Source of the DNA: Apostichopus japonicus
Lineage: Eukaryota > Echinodermata > Holothuroidea > Aspidochirotida > Stichopodidae
Direction: 5' to 3'
Assembly (NCBI RefSeq): GCF_037975245.1
Contig: NC_092563.1
Span: 31,275,960-31,339,959, forward strand
DNA length: 64,000 nt
A program made the position numbers and the translations under genes. The notes under the pieces were generated by a model. The model worked only from the letters and a program-made list of their open reading frames with translations. It did no database searches and was not told the origin of the DNA. This document shows, piece after piece, positions 45,960-58,457 of the stretch; position 1 is the stretch's first letter; each line of letters opens with the position of its first letter.

Positions 45960-48480
45960 TCGTAAAAAAAAAATGTTTAAGAGGGCTGCCAAGTCACTTG
46001 ACCCCTCCCCCTCTTCCCGTCTCTGTCCTATTCAACAAACAAGCAAACAAGTTCCACATGAATTTTGTGGTCAAATATTTTATGCAAATAAAAGCATATG
46101 ACCTACACGCATGTTTCCCCAACACCCCCAGCCACTTCCTTCTACCCCATGTGATAGTTTTAAATGCGATTGAAGCCTGTAAAAGTTGGACAATCTAATT
46201 TTCTACACTAAGTTTACCAATTTGAAATAACATCACCACTTTGAATCGACTGAGATAAGATGTCCAACAATTAATATTCGACTGTTTATTACACATAATG
46301 GGGACATTAAATGTTTTACTTAGCACTTTGAATATATCACCTTAACCTATGCCGCTGGGAATGGTAAACATTGTTGTTGTCAAAGGATAGGGGTAGATGT
46401 CAAACTCTATAAATGTAGCATATGCAACAGCAATACGATTTTAATAGGTCATTCAAGTAACCTCTGTCTTAAAGTACATAAACTTAGTCTTTGCTGCTGT
46501 GAATGGTAACAATCTTATCATACAATAAGAGAATAGATAACAGTGTACAATATGTTATTTGTTAAGACATCAAACAGTATAAAACTGAACCTATGTGCAA
46601 CAGCATATATTCTTAACATGGCTTTTGGGATGTGACCTTCCTCCCCGCCTAAACACTTTGCCATTCAACTAGAGAAGACAAATCACACTGTGAAAAAGTA
46701 ACTATACAACAGCATATAGCCTTAAGGTTTCGTCAGACCCCCCCCCCCGTTTTACACCAAATCAGTGGAATGCCATCAACCATTATATTGGCATTATCAC
46801 AATTATAAGTCTAACCTTGTGTACCTGATTCCCGAATAGCCTATCACACCCAAACAGCAATGAACTAGGTGATAGTGTAAACACTGTTATTTTCAAAACA
46901 CATCAAACTTGATGTAGCAGTTGATGAAGCAAATGGCCTTAGAGGGATTGGACCCCCCCCCCCCTCCCCGACCACTACTCTCACCACACTTGTCAATCCC
47001 CACCCCAACCTTGATCCCATTCAACAAGGATGAATCCAGATAAAAATTGCTTTAATATGCATACCTGTTTCCACAGTTGCCTCCTTCCCCACCATTGTAC
47101 CCACCACGATTGTTTAAAAAAAATGAGTAAAGCTTGTAAAACTATTTTCGAATATACAGTTTACCAATTGGAATAACATGAATGCTTTGAAATGGTTCAT
47201 ATCTATGTTGAACAATTAATATTATACTTTCCATTAAATTCAAAAAAACATGGGGACCCTAAAGTTGAAAACAAGTCTAGCGTTTAAAAATCACCTTAAT
47301 TCATGGTGCTGGGAATGGTAAAAAAATCTTTTTCAAGAAAAGGTGAAAAAGATACCAGGTTACAACCTTTTCTTTTCTAAGAAATAACAAACTGCATGAA
47401 TGTAAAAATGTAGCATATGCAACAGGAAATAATCTTAAAAGGACATTCCAGTCAGCCTTCTTCTCTTTCCCTCCCCTTAATTCCCACATAATATCATAAA
47501 GCATAATCTTATAAAGCATATAGTCTCATAGGGCTTGATCCCCAACCCCACTTCACTTCTTTCGTCCCACTCGCCCCTCAAATATTCAACAATAACAAAA
47601 AACGTTCATCTAGCATTTAATATACATAACCTTAAAGTATTCTGTTGGGAATGGTGAAAAATCTTTCTCAAACATGAGGAAAAAAAATATTTACCAGGGT
47701 ACAACCTCTTCCTTTCTAAGACATTCTAACCGGCATAAATGTAGCATATGCATTAACATATGGCCTATAAGGCCATTTCAGTCACCCCTCCCAACCCCCT
47801 CATTCCCATTCGACTAGTGGAATGACAATAACATACTAAATAGGTATGATATCTACTTATCAGGGTGTTATGGATGGGCTTATCCTGTATACCAGATTCC
47901 CCGGTGGCCCATCTCATCTGCCCTATGCGATGAACGATGTGATGGTGTACAAATTGTAACTTTTGAGACATATCAAAACATATGTAACAATTGCTTAACA
48001 AAATAGTTAAAGGTGATTAAAAAGCACTCCCAACCCCCTTCCCCAACCACACCGTCCATGCCATTTAAAAAGTATGAATCATAGTTTAACAATATTTGAT
48101 GCTAATAAATGCTCTTACCTGGATACTTCCTTTTCAAGTTGACCCCAACCCCTCCCTATTACCCCTCAAGATGTTTTCAAATATCAATGAAGCATGTAAA
48201 ACTTGGACAAGGTAATATTCTGCACTAGTTTGTTAAAATTACACAGTTTACCATTTTGGAATATCATTAACGCTTTGAAACGGTTCCTATACTGTACGAT
48301 GCTTAGACTGTTTTTTTTTTGTTTTTTGTTGAATTCCTACACACATTATTGGGACAGGAAAAGTTGAAAAATGCACAATAAAATACGTTCATACAACAGT
48401 TAATATACATCACCTTAATATTTGCTGGAAATGGTGAAAAACTTTGTCAAACAACAGAAAAATTGAATTTTTTTCATTTT
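45960..48480. repeat. Nested degenerate tandem repeats, ~1 kb period with shorter sub-units
   Basis: A landmark block (AAGC.TGTAAAA.T, GTTTACCA.TTTGGAATA.CAT.A, CTTTGAA) recurs at about 46166, 47109 and 48184. Shorter phrases such as GTAGCATATGCAACAG and ACCTTAA...GCTGGGAATGGT recur more often (46370, 46426, 47310, 47408, 47650, 47744, 48420). C-runs near 46740 and 46952 fall in equivalent places. All copies are diverged and no convincing coding sequence exists. Confidence 0.65.
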
Positions 48481-48575
48481 CATTTATTGAAACCAGTAAA
48501 AATATAGCATATATATAAAAAAGAGTACACATGTCAAACTTAAAATAAATAAATATGGAAACCATGATAGATAAG

Positions 48576-48582
<7 letters not shown>

Positions 48583-48619
<37 letters not shown>

Positions 48620-48658
48620 GTATATATGTATATATATATATATGTATATATATATATG

Positions 48659-48704
<46 letters not shown>
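48583..48704. repeat. (TA)n microsatellite with TATG/TAAA interruptions
   Basis: TA dinucleotide tract with several TATATG variants. The overlapping YIYIYI-type ORFs are products of the repeat. Confidence 0.97.
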
Positions 48705-48707
<3 letters not shown>

Positions 48708-49179
48708 GTGATAACAGAAGTATAGGACATTGTTGTGCATATATGCGCACTGTAAAAACTGTAAACGCTATTATATGACATATCCTTAACACCAGTGTTT
48801 AAGTAAAGTGTTTAATGCAACAACTACTGTTTCAATAGTTGATGTAAAATTTATAATTTAAGAAAAGTTAAGGGTAAAGTATGAATAAATCGTTTTTTCT
48901 TATACATTTCATGTTAAAACGAGCATCACTCTATAATGACAGCTATTTTGACCTGTAAATCTTTGCAATCCTTTTCATTTTCTATTTCTGAACATGTTTA
49001 ACGGATAAATAAATAGCTTGGCTTCGTTTAGTTTCAAAATAGATAAGAAACCGCTGTTTTGAAAATGACGCTCCGAAATTCTAAACATAATGTTTAGGTT
49101 TGTCTGTGTTGCTCTAAACACTCTGAATGTTTAGCGAACGCTGACTGGCTGACCTCCATGCAACCTGTTACTGTTAGTA

Positions 49180-49240
49180 ATATCACGTGTTAGTCATGGC
49201 GCGCACGCGCGGCGTGACCAAAACAAATGGTGGTGAGTTA
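49180..49240 (+). promoter_or_regulatory. CpG-rich promoter-like spot with ATGGTG|GTGAGT
   Basis: ATCACGTG (E-box) and GGCGCGCACGCGCGGCGTGAC form a small CpG cluster in otherwise AT-rich DNA. They are followed by AAAACAAATGGTGGTGAGT, a start codon in fair Kozak context two codons before a consensus 5' splice site. This would suit a first exon with a tiny coding part. No second exon was identified. Confidence 0.3.
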
Positions 49241-51221
49241 TTTTTGCAACTTCGAATTATATTAGTGAAAACATGTTTAAATCGGTACAGGATTTTATTT
49301 TCAAATTTCTAAATGTAACTGAAAAATTTGATTTAAAAACATTGATCATAAGATAGTGTAATAACTTTTGCATAAACGTATTATAAATAATAAGTTTATC
49401 AGTTCATGGTCTGAGCTGAGATTATATCTGACCTCTTCTGACTGCACTGGGGTGGTATTCCGACAGGTTCTCATATAGATTCGAAGCAATTACAAAAAAA
49501 TCGCCTATTATCAAAGAAATCACTAGGGTTTTTTTACATCTGAAAAGTCTGTATATATTTTGAATACAGTTTGCATTATTTAATTTCCTTTTTTATAGGA
49601 TATTCTTAATTTAATGTGTCCGTCGTCGGTCACTTTGCCGTTATCATACAAAGGAGTTAGGCTATGTTAATTACGTATTAATTATTTTACAGTGTAGGCC
49701 TTTGCTTAAACTTTGAACCAATCCCTTTCCATGTCCCCCCCCCCATATCATTGACCCCTGGGGGGAAATATTTACACATTGTAATTACTTAAAATCTTTT
49801 CATTTTTGTCAATAGGGACCCTAGTATTGACAGATAGGTATTGAAATGAGGTTTTATTTTTTTTAATTTTTTTTTATAATTAAGCTAATTAGATATGTAA
49901 ATATGCAAATGAGGTTATGATACAAACAATGTACTTTTTTTGCCCATTTGAAATTATTTTGATGAAATTTGCTGGACTTTTGATAGTTTGATGAGTTCAA
50001 GACATGTTATTTCATAAGTAAAATATAATTTGATGTTTGAATGTGAGGAATATGACTGATTTTCCCCCCTCCAAACAAACAAATGTATTCTGTAATACAA
50101 TGGTAGCCACGCGTAACGGTAAGTCTATATATACCAATTGCGCTACATACACAATACATAGTGTGCAACTATGCGGCTTACCGTATCAGAATTTCAGAAT
50201 TTCATCGTCAGAATCTTCTTCTCCAACGGCTGGATGGTCAAATTGCCCATAAAAAGAAGGTCTAACGCCTCTTAGAAGTATTTAGCCATGATAATATGTG
50301 CTAAATAGTTACCGTTTCAATTACGTGAGTGATTGCATTGAACCTAACGACGCGAAGCATATCAACTGTGGCTGACCGAAATTCTATACCGTAGAAATGC
50401 TCGAGTTGAATTGCTAGGGATTACTCACAAAGTGGAGGCGCTATTGCTAAATGGTTTCTATGTAGCCCAGCGTTTCAGTGTGGCCCTTCTGGAGAGCTAA
50501 AAATCTACTCTGTAGGGTGAGGCATTCTGGAGAAATACTTCCGGAAAATGTTCCGTGTTTTGGCCCTAATTTAGACCGAAAAAATGGCATTTTCCCCAAT
50601 TATAGAGCCATCTCCCTACATATGCCTGTGAGACTCCTGATTTGAGTCCTTGTATGTATTAGATAGTTGTATAAGATAGGGTCAGTTGACTGACATTTTT
50701 CACTGTTCTCAAAAAAATTTTGAAAAAAAAGGTCAAAACGACCGGTTTTTTGAATGTAAACAAATCTTTGAAGACAAAAGAAGAAAAAAAGTCCTTGTGA
50801 CCCCCTCGGAAAAATGTTGTTTATTGATGCAGGCTGTCTTATGTGCAAAATAAAGCTATGGGAAGCTCTCTAGTGTATTCCTATCTCGAATAATGATTCT
50901 CTAAAAAAATTGTCCACATTTGGACCATCCGAATTGAAAGACGGCTATAGGTAAATCATGTACAGAAAAATGGCAATGCTGTTAACAGTTTGTCTGGTAC
51001 CCAACTTCCTTTAAACATAAATGGAAGAAATGAATTAAAGTGATTAAACTGAAACTGAATTACATTCCAATCTAGATTTTGAAGAAGACTTAAGTTCTGA
51101 CACCATCGAAGCTGGTGGGAGCTTACGTCATTGGTGGGCATATTCATATTGTGGTTAGCCATACAGTTTGATATTTAAGAAAGTGTGTCACACTATAATG
51201 AAGAGGATTATCTATTGACTA
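49241..51221. other. Unassigned AT-rich DNA
   Basis: No gene is recognised. It includes a CCCCCCCC tract near 49735 and T-rich runs near 49857. Confidence 0.4.
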
Positions 51222-51745
51222 ATGCGGCAACATATAAAGAAAGGTACCAGGAATCAGTTATCACGTTGACAAAGGAAATTTTAGTGATATGTTGTAAACA
51301 GATACATAAATGATTATTAATGAGGTCACATTTTATGGTCCCATAAGCTTATATCTTTATACTTACATTGTATATATGATCGAAGTACATGTGTGATATC
51401 TGACTGGGAATTTTATTTTCACTTATTAAGATGAATAATTTGCAGACAAATCCGGCACGGTTGATTGTATGAATGTATTGTGACAAAGTTTATATGTCAA
51501 GGAGAAATATATGGAACATCGGTTTTTCTTTCTGCTTCAAAGCCATTTCTTGCAATTTGATGAATATCGATAACATAGTGTTGGAGTCAAGAAAATGTTC
51601 CTAATGTGTACTGAATCGCCATACCAGTATGAACCAAATTTTACGTTGAGCCCGTCGACTTATTAATATTAATGAGATGAGATGAGAACCAAGGATAATT
51701 GGGAACATCTACTCATCATGGGGCATCTACCAATATGTATCGCAT
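51222..51745. repeat. Dispersed repeat, copy 2 (partner 1-471)
   Basis: It matches 1-471 from ATGCGGCAACATATAAAG to ATCGCAT, with one ~60 bp extra block (51330-51394). It runs directly into the assembly gap, so its right end is unknown; the repeat probably caused the gap. Confidence 0.85.
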
Positions 51746-51845
51746 NNNNNNNNNNNNNNNNNNNNNNNNNNNNNNNNNNNNNNNNNNNNNNNNNNNNNNN
51801 NNNNNNNNNNNNNNNNNNNNNNNNNNNNNNNNNNNNNNNNNNNNN
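51746..51845. other. Assembly gap, 100 N
   Basis: Exactly 100 N, the conventional length for a gap of unknown size. The ORF drawn through it (51699-51899) is meaningless. Confidence 1.
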
Positions 51846-54270
51846 ATAGTTCTCACAATGCCTTTTCTAAGCAAATTGTGTACTGTTCATTACACATAGA
51901 GCATGTTATCCAGGTTGGACATTCTTGTGTATAAGACTTTGTCGTGAGGTTGAATCCAAAGCATGGTTTTGGAGTGTGGGTTCGGATCCAACCAAAGTCC
52001 CCAGATGAATGTCCTTTCTAGTGTGTCATGTATCATTTTTTTTTATGGAACATGCATTCTGAAATAATGTATGAAGACTTTACAGATATTAGTGAATAAC
52101 AATATCTGCTCTCAACTACAAATAATTTAACTTTATGCAACATTTGCTGATACTTTTGGACAACAAATGTACCAGTGAGGAAGCAAGAAGACCCACTATG
52201 AGAAATACACAACTGCTTTCTCATCCAACTTTACCAAAGAGTTCCATAAATCCACAATAGGTGCTGAAAAAAAATATTATTTGAAAAGATGAATGGTCTT
52301 GGGTACGACCAGCTCTTTAAGTTAACCGAGACGACGGGTTGATAAATGAGTGTAACTCAATAATAATCCAGTTCTACAGTAGGTTTATGATTGTATAAAT
52401 TGTATACAATTTTCAATTCACTGCACTCTACAATACAGAATGTCCAGTCCGAGTTTTCAATGCATCGTAAAACTTCTTGTGTGCCAGAACATACAGTAGG
52501 TAGTATGAATGATGCATTGTGTACATAGTGTACAATCTGGACATGTAACTGAACCAGAAGGCTTGGTGAGTCCTTGTCTGAAAGATGTAAGTCAGCCTGA
52601 ATGAGTTTCATTTGAGAAACCATTTGAGATAAATGAAGATAGCACTACTTAGATCAAACGTAATGATGATCTTTTCACAGTTATTTTAAACAGTATGACA
52701 CCAACATTTGCTATTGTTACCATACTGTAGAGAATGATCTAATTGCATGACATATTTTTTATCAGATTGTAGGAAATATCATGAATTGATATGAATTGGT
52801 TTTAGAAATTAAACTACTGTAAGGTAGGTAGTCATTTAACATGTGCTGTCAACTCTACAAATTTAGAATGTTGTGAAGATGTATTTTCTCTTAAAATAAT
52901 GACATTTGACCCAAGCAAAAAATTAAAGCAGCCATAAACTCACTTTTTTCATATCCACTTCAGTTGCAATCTTGAGTTATCATATTTACAGGGTTCAATG
53001 ATTTGCCATTTGAGGGAGCTCAAATGACCAATGACCTCTACCCAAAATTGTACATGCTTGTTACTTATTGTGAGAAGGGTAGGCTACTCACCATATATGG
53101 CACTCATACTGGAATTCCACTTTTTGGCCTCAAGTGACCTTAAATGCTATTTGACCGCAGCTTAAACAAAAATAACATCTAAAAAACATTGATTCTACTC
53201 AAATATATAAAAAGTGAGTGGTCACTGTGAAAATCTAAACAACTCATAGTTTAGAAAAAACAAGGTTTACTTCCTGAGTAAGCCTGCCTTTAAGATTCTC
53301 AGTGTTTGGCATTTGCTCATCTTGTATGACATTTGGCTGAGACGTCATCTTTGAAGTCCATCCAAGTTTACAATATTACGTTAGTTTTTTTTTTACAAAT
53401 TTGTACCTACCAACATCCATACATACACCTATACTGTACACCTATACACCCTTACACACAATATACAAACACAAACAAACCCATTCCATTGTGACTGCAA
53501 AGTATCTGCTGTATAATCCATTCATGAGTCAGTCAATTAAGTTTAATTACCAAAAGTGGGTTCTCATATTTAAACTTAAACTTATCCTAAATATTAATAA
53601 TGGAAGGTAAAGTGCAAGTAATTGTAAGTTATTATTATTATTATTGCATTTTGATGAGTGGTTGATCACTAGTTCCAACACAACAACAAACTAGTCTTCC
53701 ATTTTGAATGTAAAAAACCACAATACAATAGCTTCTGTATGAATGCTCGTTGACCCTTATTTGGAAGTGAACCTAGTGTGTTGTCACTGATCCATACACG
53801 ACAAAAAAATAATGTGTGTTTTTGTTTTATATATGTTGCTTTGTAGGTCGAGTTGCTAGCTTACCCAGTGATGCATATGTTTTGAAGTAGAAATTGGACT
53901 CAAATTAATAGAAAAACAAAACATATCCATGTGATTGTGCATCGAAGGAACCACTTGTGTGTGCCATACAATAACTTTACTTTTGGTACACATAACAGCT
54001 TCAATTGATAGAATCCTGATTTCAAACGAAACAGTAATTTCACCACGATCCTGGGATATATACATGTAACATATTACTGGCAATAAAATTGGGTAAAAAT
54101 AGCTGATTGCATGTTCCTTGTCATTCTCTCTCCAATTTCGAAATTGAAGACCCCCCTACCCCTCCCCCATTTCCTTAATTAAGGAAACTTCACATTCACG
54201 TTCTTCATGTTTTTCATCTTCAAAAGTTTTCCTGCAAATATTCCTCCGAAGAAGACTTTTTATTTACTAG
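51846..54270. other. Unassigned AT-rich DNA
   Basis: No gene is recognised. 52980-53160 carries GACC-rich repeat phrases (TCAAATGACCAATGACCTCT) like those at 60508-60760. 53395-53475 is a TAC/CAC-rich low-complexity tract. Confidence 0.4.
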
Positions 54271-54295
54271 AAGAAGCATAAACAAATACCTATCT

Positions 54296-54550
54296 GTGAC
54301 AAGGATACCAGTAAGTTTCTCCGTGGTCAATAAGCCACATGTTTCAACTGAAAATATATGTGACGGAGCAGTACCATCAAGCAGTCAAACTCCATCTATG
54401 GATCATCTGGTTAATGAGGTCAGCATAGAGCAACTAGCACCAACAAGCACCGAGAAGGAGGAAGAGGTCAGTACATGGTTAAATATTATACGAAATGTAC
54501 AAACAACATACATTGAATCCTCTGCCCTGGCTGAGCAGTGGAAAAGCTAG
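54296..54550 (+). CDS. Weak exon candidate, S/T/E-rich
   Basis: The 84-codon frame contains SSSQTPSMDHLVNEVSIEQL then TSTEKEEEVSTW, a composition like a disordered region of a real protein. GTCAGT after GAGGAAGAG (about 54468) and GTAAGT at 54311 are possible donors, so the exon limits are uncertain. No family is recognised. Confidence 0.2.
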   Translation: MTRIPVSFSVVNKPHVSTENICDGAVPSSSQTPSMDHLVNEVSIEQLAPTSTEKEEEVSTWLNIIRNVQTTYIESSALAEQWKS

Positions 54551-54824
54551 CACTGAATACAAATTTCACGACTTGGTGCAGTAAAAGGTATGCTACTTTA
54601 ATTTCCTTACTTAAGAATCTGTATTATATGTATATTGTTTTAATGGGTTATACAAGCATTTTATAGGAGCTGCGGGTAAGGTGCTATGATAGCATTGGTG
54701 GGATATGAATGTCTCATGATATGAAGTATAAGTTATTACATGTATGTTTGTACTAGCTGCAATATTGCTAGGATATCATGCTATATTGTAAATATCAATA
54801 TATTAAGTTATACCCTAATTGCAG

Positions 54825-54851
54825 GTGTGTCGATCAAGCACAGATTCACAG
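54825..54851 (+). CDS. Weak 27-nt microexon candidate
   Basis: CCCTAATTGCAG precedes and GTAAAT follows. The 27 nt read VCRSSTDSQ in phase 0. It lies about 275 bp after the S/T/E-rich frame. It could be chance in AT-rich DNA. Confidence 0.15.
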
Positions 54852-56848
54852 GTAAATGAAGATGGTGAATATTTTTGCTAGCAAAACAAAGGGCCATGGA
54901 AGCTTGTTTTTCTCAGTGTACAAAAAGTAAAGGTTTCATTTGATATTTCTTTCTTTGTGTATTTTGTTCTGTGCATGTCATATTTTATGATCAGCTACGA
55001 GAGATATACCACCCGTCTTATGTTGATGCAGTATGTTTAGTTGTCACCATCAGTAGATGTTTACTATGTACTGGTGTATATCAGTTTTGATGTTTATTCC
55101 TTGTCAAAAGCAAAGGAAGCATATGTGACGGTAATGCTATCAATGTTTTGGCTATGTGATGCATTGGCTTGTGGACATGAGAGATCAAGAAGTATTCTAT
55201 TTATGAATTTCACATGTAAATTAACAGTTTGAGTATAAAAAACATCTTGTTTTCTATGGAGGTATAAGGCCAGCAATGGTCTGTAAAGTAAAGGTAAAAT
55301 AGTTGACAGAGGTCAAGATCTGTAAACATTAAAGTTTGGATGCATTATATACTTGAATTTTGGACTAACATTTATTGCGCTTGACAAATCTTCTTTTAGG
55401 AGGGGATTTATTTCTAATATGAAGTCCTTAAAGTAGTTTATGGCTCACAAAAATGATCACGGATCGGTTTGCATATGATTTTAACTTGATTATATAAAGA
55501 TAGTGTTTGTTCAATTTTTGACTTGGCTGAAGGCTACCCACCATGAAGAATGTGGTAACTTTTTCATGAGGTCAATTGATGTAGAGTATTTGACCATACA
55601 GGTACTGTCAATTGTAAAACATATTTCTTTGTTTCATTTGATTGCGTTGTAAATGAATGTTGTGCAAGTGTGAACTTCTGAGCATCATGTATCAGATGGG
55701 AAAGTGCTCATATTTGACATGCTTGCTGATATAACAGGTATAACATCCCACCTAATCTAGTTGGTGGATAGTTACAGACATAACATGTTTTGCAAGTAAA
55801 CAACACATTTTCAAAACTGTTAGTAAATGGGGTAATCTTAATTTCAATTTGTGATTTCTTTGGATGTAACAAGAAATCTTCTGCAATGTAATGCTGTTGT
55901 CTCCATAAATGTACCTTCTAATTAGTATGAAAATGGTTCCTCTGTAAAGCTAAATTCCCATTGATTTAATATCATTTACAAACTGCATTTATTTACTGAC
56001 TAACTGGTTATTGTTCTTTTTTTTCCAATTTAGATGGACAAGCTATTGAACAGCGGGTAGGAATACAAATTAAAAAAATCTTCCTCATCAATAAAGGCTC
56101 TTATTAAACCCTACAATCAAATTTCCAGTCAAATAATTTGTATCATGTTTTGGATGATACACATTCAACGGATTATTATTGTATATTTGACGGTTGACTG
56201 ACTGATCAGTTGTTTCTCTGAGTCATTGCACCTTTAAATGTATATATATCTATTTGCTTTGGTTGTTACAGGATAGACACTTAAAGAAAGTATCATTTGG
56301 TTCCTAACAACAGTAGACAAAGTAGGACTGACACACTGACCATTAGTGTTTTAAACTAGATGGAAACATGTATCATACATATATCATCCACATATAAAGC
56401 AAACAGGGATCATAGATTGTAATCCTGCTGGTGACTGCAAGCCTCTTCGCAGTTTAAAAGATGAAACAATATGTATGTGGGCGATTCCGTGAAAACAGGG
56501 ACATGACCCCAAATTTTCAAAATCATTTCTGCAGCCATTTTTGGATTCTAATATACTATAAACACATTTAGGGTCTGGTTTATGTACTTTTTTCCAACTA
56601 TACCATGTTCTCCTACCAAAAAAATGTGAATATATGGCTAATGTTGTTTTTTGAGGGAATATTTGATGAAATAGTATGGATATTTCAAAGTCTCAGATAT
56701 CCGTAATTAAAAGCACCCTGAATAAATTTGATATATATGTATTGGTAGTGCCATAGTGATGTATAAAAATAATAATCACAATTCCCCAAAACATTTTTAG
56801 TTTGTATGCATATGGCTGTAACGACACATGTAACTGATTTGAGAGCGT
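54852..56848. other. Unassigned AT-rich DNA
   Basis: No gene, RNA or repeat is recognised. Confidence 0.4.
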
Positions 56849-57060
56849 AATGCGAGTTACCAAGAGACCAATTTTCGATTTTTTTTTTCACTGAAGTAGA
56901 TAATATCTTACCATTTCATATTATGCTTCTAGTCAACATATAGAGTATAATAATAGTTGAAAGAATTATAAATTTACCTAGTATATAGATATAAAAGAGC
57001 CATTGAAAACTGTAATGCGAGTTACCAATAATGCGAGTTATCGATGTAATGCGAGTTATC
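56849..57060 (+). repeat. Cluster of four AATGCGAGTTAYC motifs
   Basis: The 13-mer occurs at 56849-56861, 57014-57026, 57030-57042 and 57048-57060. The last three are spaced 16-18 bp apart. The motif contains CpG and stands out in AT-rich DNA. No known element matches from memory. Confidence 0.75.
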
Positions 57061-57926
57061 ATATATTATTCCAATCTCACAAAGCACAATTGCAGTACTA
57101 CTGATAAACAAAACAATAGAGTGAAATATATACTTTTATAAGGTGTGCACAGTAGATACTTCCTGTACCCAGAATGCACTGCAACCTCCATAACATCACA
57201 TGTGACCCTTCTGATAGTTGCAACAGACATTGATGATATTATCACCTGACCTTTGTGGAATCACGGACCTTCCAAGTTGCATTCAACTGTGACATCTACA
57301 CGTGAGTAAAGTTAGCATATCCTTTCTCCATTTTAACATTAGCATTTTTTCATGGGATATTAATTGCTTCATACAATATTTAGTACAAATTGTGAGAGCT
57401 TAGGCTGTATTAGTATGTAGCCTATCAGTAACACATAGTAGTCTATAATGTTCTTGGATGGGGAAATATTGTTAATCATGACCAATATAATGTGCCTAAC
57501 ATCTTGATGGAAATTATTATTGATATAAAAACTGCTGCTGCAAAGGGTGTGGGCATCTCGGAATTAGTGGGGGTTGGCAGAGGGAGGGTCGGACGGGGAG
57601 TTTGCAGGAGAAAGGTTTGGAGCCGCTGGGTGGGTAGGGGGCGGTGTTGCAGAGGTTTGGTCAGTTGGGATAAATTGGTGTGGTTTACTAAGTCAAATGT
57701 GTGTTTCCCAAATATCTTGGTGTGCAAACCCCATTGCCAATTGATATGAGTGTCTCATGTCAATACAATATGAAAATCAACATTTACTCCAAAGAATTTC
57801 AAATGAAGTTGTTTCATATTTTCTACTGCTGATATATAAACAGTCACACCATGTAGCCCACTTAGTTGATCTACACTATTAGTGTTTGTACAATGAATGG
57901 TTGCATTTTTAATATTTACTATTTAA
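57061..57926. other. Unassigned DNA
   Basis: No gene is recognised. A G-rich segment (57555-57660) produces overlapping ORFs on both strands without known motifs. Confidence 0.35.
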
Positions 57927-58140
57927 CAGTTATTGAATTGTTCAACAAGGGAACACACTTACTTCATTATTTCAAGGACAAGGAAAACTTGAAAAGGAGG
58001 GCAGTATGTGCCCTCAACATGCTAGAGAGCAACGGAAGAGGAACAAATCACCACAAAGGACGTGAGGTACACCATTCAGATTGATGACGTTCAGGCATCA
58101 TTACTTCATTACCTCGTATCAAACTTTGAGCTGCCCGGTT
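57927..58140 (+). pseudogene. Possible decayed coding fragment, unknown family
   Basis: After TTTAACAG one frame reads VIELFNKGTHLLHYFKDKEN then LKRRAVCALNMLES. Another frame continues ITTKDVRYTIQIDDVQASLL then HYLVSNFELPGY before a stop. Both halves look protein-like and would join with one frameshift. I recognise no family; this may be a damaged exon or an unknown repeat ORF. Confidence 0.25.
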
Positions 58141-58276
58141 ACTGAAGGAAGAAGGCCTGCAAGCTCTTTACAGAGGAAACAAGTCTTCTATTGATTCTTT
58201 ATCACCTATACAAAAAGTCAATTTTATATAGCAAGTAGAGCAAGTATTGATATTCCTGTGAGTCAATTAATCTTAA

Positions 58277-58457
58277 TAATGATGATGATGTTGATGGTGG
58301 TGGAGGTGGTGGTGGTGATGATGGTGGTGATGATGGTGATGGTGATGGTGATGGTTGTAATGGTGGTGGTGGTGATGGTGATGGTTGTAATGGTGGTGGT
58401 GGTGATGGTTGTAATGGTGGTGGTGGTGCCGGTGAAGGTGGTGGTGATGATGGTGTT
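58277..58457. repeat. GGT/GAT trinucleotide minisatellite
   Basis: GATGGTGGTGGT-type repeats with a recurring GATGGTTGTAATGGTGGTGG unit. The Pro-rich (minus) and Met/Val-rich (plus) ORFs over it are repeat products. Confidence 0.95.

Noticed and set aside
48410-48792. YIYIYI-rich minus ORFs of 66-123 codons
   Set aside because: Translation of the TA microsatellite.
51699-51899. 66-codon ORF across the N gap
   Set aside because: More than half of the codons are N.
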